Source: Chthoniobacteraceae bacterium (GTDB taxonomy: Bacteria; Verrucomicrobiota; Verrucomicrobiia; Chthoniobacterales; Chthoniobacteraceae). Taken from it: a DNA stretch of 37,692 bases. Shown piece after piece: positions 1 to 7,868 of the stretch (position 1 is its first letter; each line of letters begins with the position of its first letter). Position numbers and translations under genes: made by a program. The DNA lies in contig CANJZW010000043.1 of NCBI GenBank assembly GCA_947479475.1, positions 1 through 37,692 of the forward strand, in the 5' to 3' direction. The notes under the pieces are model-generated. The model did not search any database. It worked only from the letters and a program-made list of their open reading frames with translations, and had not been told where the DNA came from.

Positions 1-244
1 AAAAACTTTCCCAACGCCGCCGACGCTGGGAGGCTAACAGCAGAGAGAAGACCGGCACTTCAACCAAACCAAACAAAACCACAATGGCCGCCTCTCGTGT
101 AGCGTAATTAAACCGCTCGTGAAGTCATTGATTCAGAAACGCGCCGCTTCTCGATAAAATGTTAGCCATTCGAGTTTTGTGAGGCACCGTGTGAATCCTT
201 TGTTTTTACTTCATCGCGTCTGGACAAACGCGTAAGTTCGGTTG
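1..244. other. Upstream region, no gene recognised
   Basis: No coding region with convincing start and composition was found here. An A/C-rich low-complexity stretch of AACCAAA-like units lies around 62-81. A TAAAAT hexamer at 155-160 resembles a -10 box for the plus-strand gene at 245, but the nearest TTGATT (128-133) is 21 bases away, too far for a normal promoter. No promoter is therefore called. Confidence 0.4.
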
Positions 245-901
245 ATGTACCCCGCACGCCTAGCCCTCGTGGCCGCCCTCTTGCTGTCTGCTGTCGCTCC
301 GGTGTTCGCCGCTGAAGCGATCACGCCCACTGCGAAAACCGAACTCTTCAACGGCAAGGACACCGCCGGTTGGGTCGTTTTTCCCGAAGCAAGATCCAAG
401 GAGACCTGGAGCATCAAGGACGACCTCCTCGTGTGCACCGGCAAGCCTAGCGGCTTCCTGCGCACTGAGAAGAGCTACAAACAATATCGCTTCACGGTCG
501 AATGGCGCTTCACCAAGCCCGGTAACACCGGAGTGATCGTCCACATTACCCCGCCAGACGCCGTCTGGCCGAAGAGCATCGAATGTCAGGGCATGCACGA
601 CCGCCAGGGCGACTTCTATTTCTGGAACGGGGCCACGGTCAAAGACGGCACGGAACTCAAGGACAAGAATACCGGCGCTGTGCGCGGGTATCGCATTGGC
701 CGCCCCGGCGAAAGCGCTGAAAAGCCCGTTGGCGAGTGGAACACCTTCACCTGCGTCTGTGATAAGGACGGCGTCACGATTATTGTGAACGGAAAAGAAG
801 TGAACAAGGCTGCCGGCGCCAACCTCAGCGAAGGGTTTATCGGTCTGCAAGTCGAAGGCGCCGCCTTCGAGGTCAAACGCTGCACTCTCGAGCCGCTCTA
901 A
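245..901 (+). CDS. Secreted DUF1080 (3-keto-disaccharide hydrolase family) protein
   Basis: Single-domain protein of 218 residues with a Sec signal peptide (residues 1 to about 22, ending VFAAEA) and one DUF1080/PF06439 concanavalin-like domain. Family hallmarks are the opening ELFNGKDTAGW, then a GKPSGFLRTEKSY segment, the GNTGVIVH strand, and the late GEWNTFTCVCDKDGVTIIVNG strand. Characterised members of the family act on 3-keto-glycosides, by hydrolysis or elimination, outside the cytoplasm. I chose the ATG at 245; a TTG at 242 is directly in front in frame, and neither has a clear Shine-Dalgarno. It is the only gene in the left 21 kb on the plus strand and converges on the large minus-strand unit. 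It resembles the second domain of the double-DUF1080 protein at 23996 more than the first. Substrate unknown. Confidence 0.88.
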   Translation: MYPARLALVAALLLSAVAPVFAAEAITPTAKTELFNGKDTAGWVVFPEARSKETWSIKDDLLVCTGKPSGFLRTEKSYKQYRFTVEWRFTKPGNTGVIVHITPPDAVWPKSIECQGMHDRQGDFYFWNGATVKDGTELKDKNTGAVRGYRIGRPGESAEKPVGEWNTFTCVCDKDGVTIIVNGKEVNKAAGANLSEGFIGLQVEGAAFEVKRCTLEPL

Positions 902-1154
902 TGCGCCGCCCTAACCCCCTGACAGCGCTTATTTCAACGCAACACCTCACCCTCCTGTTCGCGATCGTGGTGACTTGAAACAGGATGAGGTACATTTGGT
1001 CACAGTCCAAAACAGCAATGAGCACCTTTCGGGTCTTTCAAAACGGAGGAAGACGGCGCCTTACTGCGGACCTTTCAAAGAGCAAAATGCGGTGCGAGAA
1101 GCAGAGTGGCGACTCGGGTGATCCCGGACTGTGCCATGAAGCGAAGTCCAAGTC

Positions 1155-3719
1155 CTAAGGCTGCCTCATCAGATCGCAGCTAGCGATGAGGTGAATGAGT
1201 TCGCGAAGGGTGTGGCCTTTCGCTTTCCACTCAGCTTGCAGGCGGCGAATGCTGGGCTGGTCGGCGAACCCTAGAGGGCGGCCCAGGGCGTAGGTGAGGA
1301 GGCGGTGGACAAGGTTTTGCGCTAGCAGATCGGGATGTTGGATGAGATAGGCGCGGATGTCGGCAGGACTGCTGACGGGCTGGCCGCGATACTCGCCGGT
1401 GGTATCGACGAGGGCTCCGTTCGGATAGGCGCTCCGAAAATGGCCGATGGGATCGTAGGCTTCGAGGGCAAAGCCAAGCGGGTCGATCTTGGCATGACAG
1501 TCGGCGCAGGCTTGCACGGAGCGATGTTTCTCCAACTGCTGCCGGATGGTGGTGGCGCCGCGGATGTCGGGCTCGATGGGCGGTACGTTTGGTGGCGGCG
1601 GACTGGGCGGAGTGCCGAAGAGTTTTTCCAGCAGCCACACGCCGCGCTTCACGGGCGACGTCTCCACGCCGTTGGCGGTAATGGTGAGGATGCTGGCTTG
1701 GCCGAGCAGTCCACGTCGCGGTGATTCGGCAGGCAGGCTGACGCGTTGCAACTGGTCGCCGCGAAGTTCGGGCAGTTCATAGAGCCGCGCGAGCCCCCCA
1801 TTGAGATATGTGAAATCCGCATCCATCAGTCCGGTGACGGGTTTGTTGGTTCGGATGAGCTCTGCGATGAAACGCCAGGTTTCCTCCTTCATCGCGGGTT
1901 CCAGTCGGTCGATGTGATACGCGGGAAAGGTTTCCTTGGAGGGCGGCATGGTGCCGAGCTTGTTCAGGCCGAGCCATTGCTCGGTGAAAAGGCGCAGGAA
2001 ACGATCGCCGCGCGGCGAGTCAAGCAGGCGGTCGGTTTCGCTGCGGATGGCTTCGGCAGTCATCGGACCTTTGGCTGCATGCGATCGAAAGGTGTCATCA
2101 GGCGGGCCTGCGGTGAGAAAGTAGGACAGGCGGGTGGCAAACTGCATCGGCGTGAGGGTCTTCGTGTCCGATTCCGGCTCGGTAAGAAACAAAAACTCCG
2201 TGGAGCAGAGCAGCGCCTTGAAGACTGGCCTTGCGGCGTCGGCGTAACGCGTCAAGCCATCGAGGCGCTTTTGCACGGCGCCCGCATAAATCGCAATGTC
2301 TTCAACATTCACCTCGCGACGAAAGAGGCGGCTTGCGAGGCCTTGCAGCTCGGTTTGGAGGCGGGCGGGATCGATTTGTTTTTCATCGGGCGCGATGCCT
2401 GCAAAGAGCAACGATCTGGCAGGATGAGGCGTTTCGTCGCGCTCAGGGCCGGAGATCTGCCAGTAATGCACGCGGACCTCGGGGCCTTGGTAGAGATGCT
2501 TATAGAGTTTGTCGCGTTCCGCACGGAGAGCGAGATTCTCCCAGACGTGCTTCTCGATCTTCGGCACGCTGGGGTCGTATTTGTAGAGTTTGGTCGAGAC
2601 GAACTGGCCTCGCGTACCCTTGGGAGGACCGTCGATCCAGGAGAGGTATGGCACGGTGCCCCGATCCAGCCAGATCCGCGCGCGGACGGTGATAAACCGG
2701 TCATCCGGTAACTCTGTAGCGTGAATGATGTTTGGGGGAATAAGCCGCCAGCCATTGCCTTTCATCCCTTCTACCTGCCTGCCAATGCCGAGCTGCATCG
2801 GCTGGGATTCGTCGTAATAGGACTTCAGGTCTTTATAGTACGCCGATAAGAGTCCAAGCATGAGATCCTTGCCGTAGGGATGATGCCGGTTCGCGGCTGT
2901 CGCCTCGACATCAACGTCGTACCAACCGGAGTGCGGCACGCCGGCATCGCCCAGACGACTCAGGAAGAGCTTGCTGTCAAAGATCAGCTCCTGATTGCGC
3001 AAGCCATGGCTGAGATGGATGTAAGCTGGGCCATTCGCTTTCTCTGCGCTGATGACGCCGAGACCGAAGGCATCGTTAAGGGGGGACATGTTTTCCGCGC
3101 TGTCCTTCCAATGTTTTACCGCCGGTCTCCCATTGACATCGGCGAGGTCGTAGGCGTGATCTAGCACTGCATCGGCTGCTTTTAAGTAATGCTCCAAATG
3201 ATGGCGCGACGTGTGCAAGGCAGAACCAATATTGCGAAAGCCATCCATCTCGTCGTCGCCCGGAAAGCTCGGCGTGGGATCGAAGTCGCCATCGAATCCA
3301 AAGAAATCCTGCATTGTATGCCGATACTCCGCACGGTTCAGGCGTCGATGGACCACGCGTCCGCCCCTCTCTTGAGCGCTGGACTGTACTTGCAGGAGTT
3401 GTCCGTCGATCCAGGCTAGCAAAGCCCGGCGCTCCTCATCGCTGGGCTGTTTCTTTTTCGCAGGCGGCATCTCTCCGAGTTGGAGTTGCTGGAGCACCTC
3501 CTGCCAACGCTCGGCCGTGTTTATGTCCGTGCCGATGTTCAATGGTAAATTATCGAGTCGCCGGTCGCCCTTTTGGACATCGGTGTCGTGACACCCAAGG
3601 CAATACTCTGAGAGAAAGGCGTCGGGTTTGAATGAGGCTGTGTCCGCGGCTTGGAGCCGGGCGGATGCCGAAACGAGGAAGGCAAGGAGGGACAGGCGCA
3701 TACTAAACCAGAATCTCAT
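1155..3719 (-). CDS. PSD/PSCyt (DUF1587-DUF1595-DUF1592-DUF1588-DUF1585) cytochrome c-like protein
   Basis: Large secreted planctomycete/verrucomicrobial-type protein of unknown reaction. Numbered from the Met at 3701, the order is: signal peptide 1-19; PSCyt1 heme c domain with CLGCH at 34-38; PSD3 about 113-178; a beta-rich carbohydrate-binding-like insert about 205-430; PSD5 about 440-505; PSD4 about 510-640; PSCyt3 about 655-755 with a second CXXCH (CADCH, 732-736); and PSD2 about 765-840. Two starts are possible: 3719 (17-base overlap with the upstream DUF1552 gene, 854 aa) or 3701 (TAGTATG junction, 848 aa). An open frame to 3905 would delete the signal peptide logic and is rejected. 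Either start implies translational coupling to the DUF1552 gene, its usual partner. Last gene of the sigma-headed unit. Heme attachment and export are inferred from the CXXCH motifs and signal peptide. Confidence 0.9.
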   Translation of the reverse strand: MRFWFSMRLSLLAFLVSASARLQAADTASFKPDAFLSEYCLGCHDTDVQKGDRRLDNLPLNIGTDINTAERWQEVLQQLQLGEMPPAKKKQPSDEERRALLAWIDGQLLQVQSSAQERGGRVVHRRLNRAEYRHTMQDFFGFDGDFDPTPSFPGDDEMDGFRNIGSALHTSRHHLEHYLKAADAVLDHAYDLADVNGRPAVKHWKDSAENMSPLNDAFGLGVISAEKANGPAYIHLSHGLRNQELIFDSKLFLSRLGDAGVPHSGWYDVDVEATAANRHHPYGKDLMLGLLSAYYKDLKSYYDESQPMQLGIGRQVEGMKGNGWRLIPPNIIHATELPDDRFITVRARIWLDRGTVPYLSWIDGPPKGTRGQFVSTKLYKYDPSVPKIEKHVWENLALRAERDKLYKHLYQGPEVRVHYWQISGPERDETPHPARSLLFAGIAPDEKQIDPARLQTELQGLASRLFRREVNVEDIAIYAGAVQKRLDGLTRYADAARPVFKALLCSTEFLFLTEPESDTKTLTPMQFATRLSYFLTAGPPDDTFRSHAAKGPMTAEAIRSETDRLLDSPRGDRFLRLFTEQWLGLNKLGTMPPSKETFPAYHIDRLEPAMKEETWRFIAELIRTNKPVTGLMDADFTYLNGGLARLYELPELRGDQLQRVSLPAESPRRGLLGQASILTITANGVETSPVKRGVWLLEKLFGTPPSPPPPNVPPIEPDIRGATTIRQQLEKHRSVQACADCHAKIDPLGFALEAYDPIGHFRSAYPNGALVDTTGEYRGQPVSSPADIRAYLIQHPDLLAQNLVHRLLTYALGRPLGFADQPSIRRLQAEWKAKGHTLRELIHLIASCDLMRQP

Positions 3720-4959
3720 TGAGGTTACCGGCACTCGATCCGAACTTGTCCCGCTCGATGCCCATTTGCTGAAGCAGCGTGACGAAGAGATTGCAGAGGG
3801 GTGTTTGTTGGCGGCCTTGTTTCGGGAAGAAGAGATGCCGCCCATGCCTGAAGCCGCCGCCGGCGAGTACCAATGGCAGGTTGGTGTTGGCGTGTGCGCT
3901 GGCATTGCCCATGCCGCTGCCGAAGATAACGGTGGTGTTGTCCAGCAAGGAACTGCCGCCGATGTCTTTCATCGTCGAGAGGCGCTCTAAAAAGCAATCC
4001 AGTTCAGCCATTAACGCGGACTCGATGATGTGCAGTTGGCGCAACTTTTCCGGGTCCTGGCCAGTGTGTGAAAGATCATGGTAGCCGCGATTGATCCCAG
4101 GGATGTTTGTCACCGGTAGCGACCCGCCGATATTCAACGTGACGATGCGTGTAGCGTCGGCTTGGAGCGCCAGTGCTGCGATATCAAAATTCGCGCGCAC
4201 GCGGTCCATGCAGCCATCGTTTTTCCACGCAGGCTTTTTGCCATCCGTCACGGGCAACGGCTTGTCCAGCCACGCCATATTTGTGGCGTTGGCGCGTTCA
4301 AAGTCGCGAACCGCCCCCATAAACTCGTCCATTTTCTCGCGGTCCCAACGGTCCAGATGCGGGGCGACGCGTTTCGCATCCTGGCTGATCAGCGCGAGCG
4401 CGGATTCATTCCCGGACAATTCCGCGCGTCGGGCTTCTGCGGCAGACTTGCGTTGGGGTTGAAAGAGCATGTCAAACGCCGCCCCCGGGTCCTCTATCTT
4501 TGGCACCGCAATACCCGAGCGTGTCCATGAGATCGCATCGCCGCTTCCCACCCCGAGACAGAGTGATGGAAAGCGCGTCAGCCCGCCGCAATGCTCTTCG
4601 ACCAACTGGTCCAGCGACACACAACCATCCGCAAACCCCGCCGCCTGCTCGCGGCGCACGCCGCTCAGAAAAGCATGCACTCCGTAATGCCCTCCCTGAA
4701 CGCCGGGATGCTCGAGCTGCGAAAATACCGTCATCTTCCGCTGCCAGCGCTCAAGCGGCTTCAACAGGGCTGTCAGCTCCAGTTCCGGCCCTTGATTCCC
4801 CGGAAAAAATGATTCGGGCCGCAACCCAAAGTCCAGTCCAATGCAGACCAGTCGCCGTGGCGCCTTCGCCGCCTCCGCACCATGCAGTGCGAGGTTCGAG
4901 AACCATGGAAATGTGAGCGCCTTGGCGCCCATGGATTGGAGAAAGTGTCTTCGTTTCAT
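3703..4959 (-). CDS. DUF1552 protein, Tat-exported
   Basis: Protein of 418 residues matching DUF1552 (HXXSHH family, PF07586), a PVC-typical family distantly related to alkaline-phosphatase/DUF1501 proteins and of unknown activity. The N-terminus MKRRHFLQSMGAKALTF has a twin-arginine-like R-R-x-F-L motif, so a folded, possibly cofactor-bearing protein may be exported. Family signs are the early GLDFGLRPESFFPG region, a GGHYGVHAFLSG segment, and NNTTVIFGSGMGN near the C-terminus. The eponymous motif reads HDLSHT here, so the final His is replaced by Thr. Eleven bases separate it from the beta-helix gene upstream and it overlaps or abuts the PSD gene downstream. Its paralogue lies at 6598. Confidence 0.88.
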   Translation of the reverse strand: MKRRHFLQSMGAKALTFPWFSNLALHGAEAAKAPRRLVCIGLDFGLRPESFFPGNQGPELELTALLKPLERWQRKMTVFSQLEHPGVQGGHYGVHAFLSGVRREQAAGFADGCVSLDQLVEEHCGGLTRFPSLCLGVGSGDAISWTRSGIAVPKIEDPGAAFDMLFQPQRKSAAEARRAELSGNESALALISQDAKRVAPHLDRWDREKMDEFMGAVRDFERANATNMAWLDKPLPVTDGKKPAWKNDGCMDRVRANFDIAALALQADATRIVTLNIGGSLPVTNIPGINRGYHDLSHTGQDPEKLRQLHIIESALMAELDCFLERLSTMKDIGGSSLLDNTTVIFGSGMGNASAHANTNLPLVLAGGGFRHGRHLFFPKQGRQQTPLCNLFVTLLQQMGIERDKFGSSAGNLNEILV

Positions 4960-4970
4960 GGATGGTGTTT

Positions 4971-6563
4971 TTATTGTACGGATGCACCCTTGGGTTTGGG
5001 GATTGTCGCTGTGCCGGTCTGATGAACGGCCTTTGTGGTGGCCGGTATTAAGAGTTCGTGGAGGTCCAGTGATTCGATGGAGCCAGCTTGATGATCGAGG
5101 ACAAACTCCAAACCTTCGGTCACGACATCATTCATTTGTAATAGTTGGATCCGTGGCTGCGATGTCAGGTAGCCTAAACCCTCTGGCCAGCCCCGGCGGC
5201 TTTTGCCCGACGGCTTCACGATGCCTGCGCGCGCATCCATGAAACCCTTTAGTGCGGAGCGATCCATGGAGGTGCCGACCAAGGAGCCGGCGGGTGCGGT
5301 GACTTGCGGCCTTTGCACAACGACATTGCGTACTTGCAACAACGCGATGCTGCCATCGGCGCGGATGAGCGGTGTGTGGCCGATTTCCTTGCGCGGGTCA
5401 TAGACGTTTAAGCCGTCGATCCGCAGCCGATCAATCTTCGCATCTGGCTGGATCCACACAAGCGGACGGTCGTCGATGGGCGCATGGCTGCTGATGTTCT
5501 TGAGCGTCACCTGCTCCATCTTGCCCGCGATCCAAAAAAGGAAGGGCGGCACGTAATCGTAGGCGCGCGGGGTGACGGGACGGAGGTCGATGTTTTCGAA
5601 CTCGAGTCGTCCGATGTTTCCGCCCTCGCGCAGATACGGCGTGATCCAAACCCCGAAGTCCCGGTAGGTTCCCTTGACGTTGCGAATGGAGACGCGGTCC
5701 AGCCGGGAGGCGCGGGAGAGGATGCGGATGACCTGGGCGCAGTCGTCCGCCTGGACGCCGTCGATGTCCACATCACTCACTGGACCAATGCCAGCGGCAC
5801 TACCGTACCGCTTCACAGAGGCGGGATCACGGGCGAACTTCCCGTCGCTGTCCCAATCGCCAAGCAGGTCATCGATGTTCAGCGCAATCATGTCATCCCA
5901 GGCGCGCCCCTGCACATTGCGGATGCTCAGAAACTCGCCCGGACCTTGGATGTGAATGCCGTCCTGATTCGACTGTTTTGGGATGTGGTCGAGGTTGATG
6001 TAGGTGTTCTCAAATGCCACACGCCGCCAGTTCGTGAGATAGACGGCGAAGGTGCGCGAGTTCGTGAGCGAGAGATCACGAAACAGGACTTGCTCCACGC
6101 CGTGCAAAGCAAATGCGGTCGTCCAGCCGTGTTCCGGAGTCGTGTGCTTCTGGTGCTCTGCGTTACCGTTATAGGTGCCGCCGAGGAAGGACAGGTTGTG
6201 ATCCGCGCGGCCCTCCGGTTGAGGCGTCGCATTGGCGATGAGCGGACGGTTGGCGTTGTCCGCGAGATAGAACCCGCACGCGCGGTTCAGGCACTCGATG
6301 GTCGTGTTTGAGTGAACTTTGAGCCCCGCAACTAGGATCGGTCCATCCACAACAAGTTTGAGCGCACCCAGTTTTGGTGCCCGGTCGAGGATGCTCTGGA
6401 TGAGAGCCGTATCGTCGGTACCACTTCCTTTGTTGACGTCACTATCGAGCTTTGCGCCAGCCTCGCTGGCGATGACGATGCGGGCGTCTGCGGAAGGTGC
6501 AGCGTGCAGTGTGGCAAGCGGTGCGAGCAGAAGGGCGGCGAAGAGGGGGAGGGTGTGTTGCAT
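4971..6563 (-). CDS. Secreted right-handed beta-helix protein (pectate-lyase/GH28-like)
   Basis: 530 residues with a clean Sec signal (MQHTLPLFAALLLAPLATLHA). The mature start ARIVIASEAGAKLD then GSGTDDTALIQSILDRA is the typical opening of a Pectate_lyase_3-like parallel beta-helix. Successive strand-turn repeats with Asn/Asp ladders follow (NLSFLGGTYNG, VEQVLFRDLSLTNSRTFAV, VAFENTYINLDHI, FLSIRNVQGRAWDDMIALN). Such proteins act on, or bind, pectin-like or other acidic polysaccharides. I see DDMIALN where GH28 enzymes have a DDAI-type motif, but no complete GH28 catalytic set, so hydrolase or lyase activity cannot be assigned. It sits between two DUF1552 genes with 34 and 11 base gaps. Its signal peptide closely resembles those of the sialidase and PQQ-dehydrogenase genes elsewhere in the window. 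Confidence 0.8.
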   Translation of the reverse strand: MQHTLPLFAALLLAPLATLHAAPSADARIVIASEAGAKLDSDVNKGSGTDDTALIQSILDRAPKLGALKLVVDGPILVAGLKVHSNTTIECLNRACGFYLADNANRPLIANATPQPEGRADHNLSFLGGTYNGNAEHQKHTTPEHGWTTAFALHGVEQVLFRDLSLTNSRTFAVYLTNWRRVAFENTYINLDHIPKQSNQDGIHIQGPGEFLSIRNVQGRAWDDMIALNIDDLLGDWDSDGKFARDPASVKRYGSAAGIGPVSDVDIDGVQADDCAQVIRILSRASRLDRVSIRNVKGTYRDFGVWITPYLREGGNIGRLEFENIDLRPVTPRAYDYVPPFLFWIAGKMEQVTLKNISSHAPIDDRPLVWIQPDAKIDRLRIDGLNVYDPRKEIGHTPLIRADGSIALLQVRNVVVQRPQVTAPAGSLVGTSMDRSALKGFMDARAGIVKPSGKSRRGWPEGLGYLTSQPRIQLLQMNDVVTEGLEFVLDHQAGSIESLDLHELLIPATTKAVHQTGTATIPKPKGASVQ

Positions 6564-6597
6564 TGGATTTACATCAGTTTCAAAAACGCCCCAAGGA

Positions 6598-7839
6598 TCA
6601 CCTCGTTTCCAACCCCTTCATCGTTCCCGTGCTGCTGGCGAACTTGTCGGTCTTGATTCCTTGACGCTGGAGCATCGAGACGAAGAGGTTCGCCAACGGG
6701 TAATTGTTCTTCTTGTCGAAGGCGAGGTGTTGGCCGTGGTTCCAACCGCCGCCGGCGAGGAGGATAGGGAGGTTTTTGTTGTCGTGGTTGTTGCCGTTGC
6801 TAAGGTTGCTGCCGTAGAGGACCTGCGTATGGTCAAGCAGTGTGCCGCCGCCTTCCTTCGAGGCGCGCAGCTTGGAGAGGAGGTTGTTCAGTTCACGAAA
6901 CTCGGCAAGCTCTAGGTTTTTGAGCTCGCCGAGCTTGTCCTCGCGGCCGGCGTGGTGGGAAAGGTTGTGGGTCTCGCTGTTGACGCCAGGAATGTTTTCG
7001 CTGAAGAATTGGAGCTGGATCATGAGCGTAATGAGGCGCGTGCTGTCCGTGGCGAAGGCGAGGTGCGCCAGGTCATACATGGACCCGAGTTTTTCGAGCA
7101 AATACTCGCCGTCCTTTGGCGGAGGCACATCGATCCTCGGCCTGGGCTTGCGTTCCCATTCCTCGGATATGAGGAGCCGCTTCTCGACCTCGCGCACGGA
7201 GGTGAAATACTGCTCGAGTCGATCTCTGTCCGCTGGGCCCAGTTTCTTTTGTAATGAGGTTGCACGGTCAGCGACTGCGTCGAGAATGCTGCGTCCGATG
7301 CGGAGGTTAGCAACCTGTCTTTCTACTTCCTGCGCGTTCCCGGCGACGAAGAGCGCCTTGAACACCTGCGCGGGACTGCGCTCTGCGGGAAGCATCACAC
7401 CACTGGAGGTGAATGAGAGAGACTGGTTTCCACTTTTTGACACCACGAGCGGCAGAGCGGACACGCGCGTGAGATGGCCGATTCGCTCGGCGGCGAATTG
7501 ATCGAGTGAGATGCTGTTGCGGAACGATGCTGTGCCGGGTTGCGGCGCGGCGCTGAGATAGGACACCTCCGCAGAGTGGCCGCCGGTGACGTCGGGGTGC
7601 GACGTGCCGGAGAAGACGGTGAACTGATCTCGATGATCCTTAAGCGCCTCCAAGTAAGGCGTGAGCGAGTAATCGCGGCCCGCCTGCTCCGGGAAAAAGT
7701 GGCGTTCGAGCACGCCGAGATTGGTACAGATGGAGAGGATGCGGCGCGGTGCGGAGGGTGCCTCGCCGAGGGCTTCGAGGAATGGCAGGGCCATCATGGC
7801 GCCCGAAGCGCGAAGAAAGGAGCGGCGGGTAAGGTTCAT
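6598..7839 (-). CDS. DUF1552 protein, Tat-exported, full HXXSHH motif
   Basis: 413 residues with a textbook twin-arginine leader (MNLTRRSFLRASGAMMALPF) and all DUF1552 landmarks: NLGVLERHFFPEQAG early, SHPDVTGGHSAEVSYLS, ETHNLSHHAG (the complete H-x-x-S-H-H signature), and HTQVLYGSNLSNGNNHDN with GGGWNHGQHLAFD near the end. The intact motif contrasts with the paralogue at 3703. The family is secreted and PVC-enriched; its reaction is not established. It follows its partner PSD gene at 7869 by 29 bases, so the pair is almost surely co-transcribed. Pairing with a heme-c PSD protein suggests an extracytoplasmic redox or hydrolytic complex, which is inference. Confidence 0.9.
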   Translation of the reverse strand: MNLTRRSFLRASGAMMALPFLEALGEAPSAPRRILSICTNLGVLERHFFPEQAGRDYSLTPYLEALKDHRDQFTVFSGTSHPDVTGGHSAEVSYLSAAPQPGTASFRNSISLDQFAAERIGHLTRVSALPLVVSKSGNQSLSFTSSGVMLPAERSPAQVFKALFVAGNAQEVERQVANLRIGRSILDAVADRATSLQKKLGPADRDRLEQYFTSVREVEKRLLISEEWERKPRPRIDVPPPKDGEYLLEKLGSMYDLAHLAFATDSTRLITLMIQLQFFSENIPGVNSETHNLSHHAGREDKLGELKNLELAEFRELNNLLSKLRASKEGGGTLLDHTQVLYGSNLSNGNNHDNKNLPILLAGGGWNHGQHLAFDKKNNYPLANLFVSMLQRQGIKTDKFASSTGTMKGLETR

Positions 7840-7868
7840 TGGAGAGTTGGTTCTCGGGTGTGGATAAT

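Noticed and set aside
1166..1192. CCTCATC/GATGAGG inverted repeat near the end of the left PSD gene
   Set aside because: It lies in coding sequence of the conserved PSD2 domain, has a 14-base loop and no T-run.
1746..2711. Long plus-strand frame opposite the PSD gene
   Set aside because: It lies fully inside the strongly supported PSD gene, has no recognisable domain and shows the composition of a shadow frame.
3720..3905. N-terminal extension of the left PSD protein to 3905
   Set aside because: The extra residues overlap the DUF1552 gene, lack family similarity and would bury the signal peptide.
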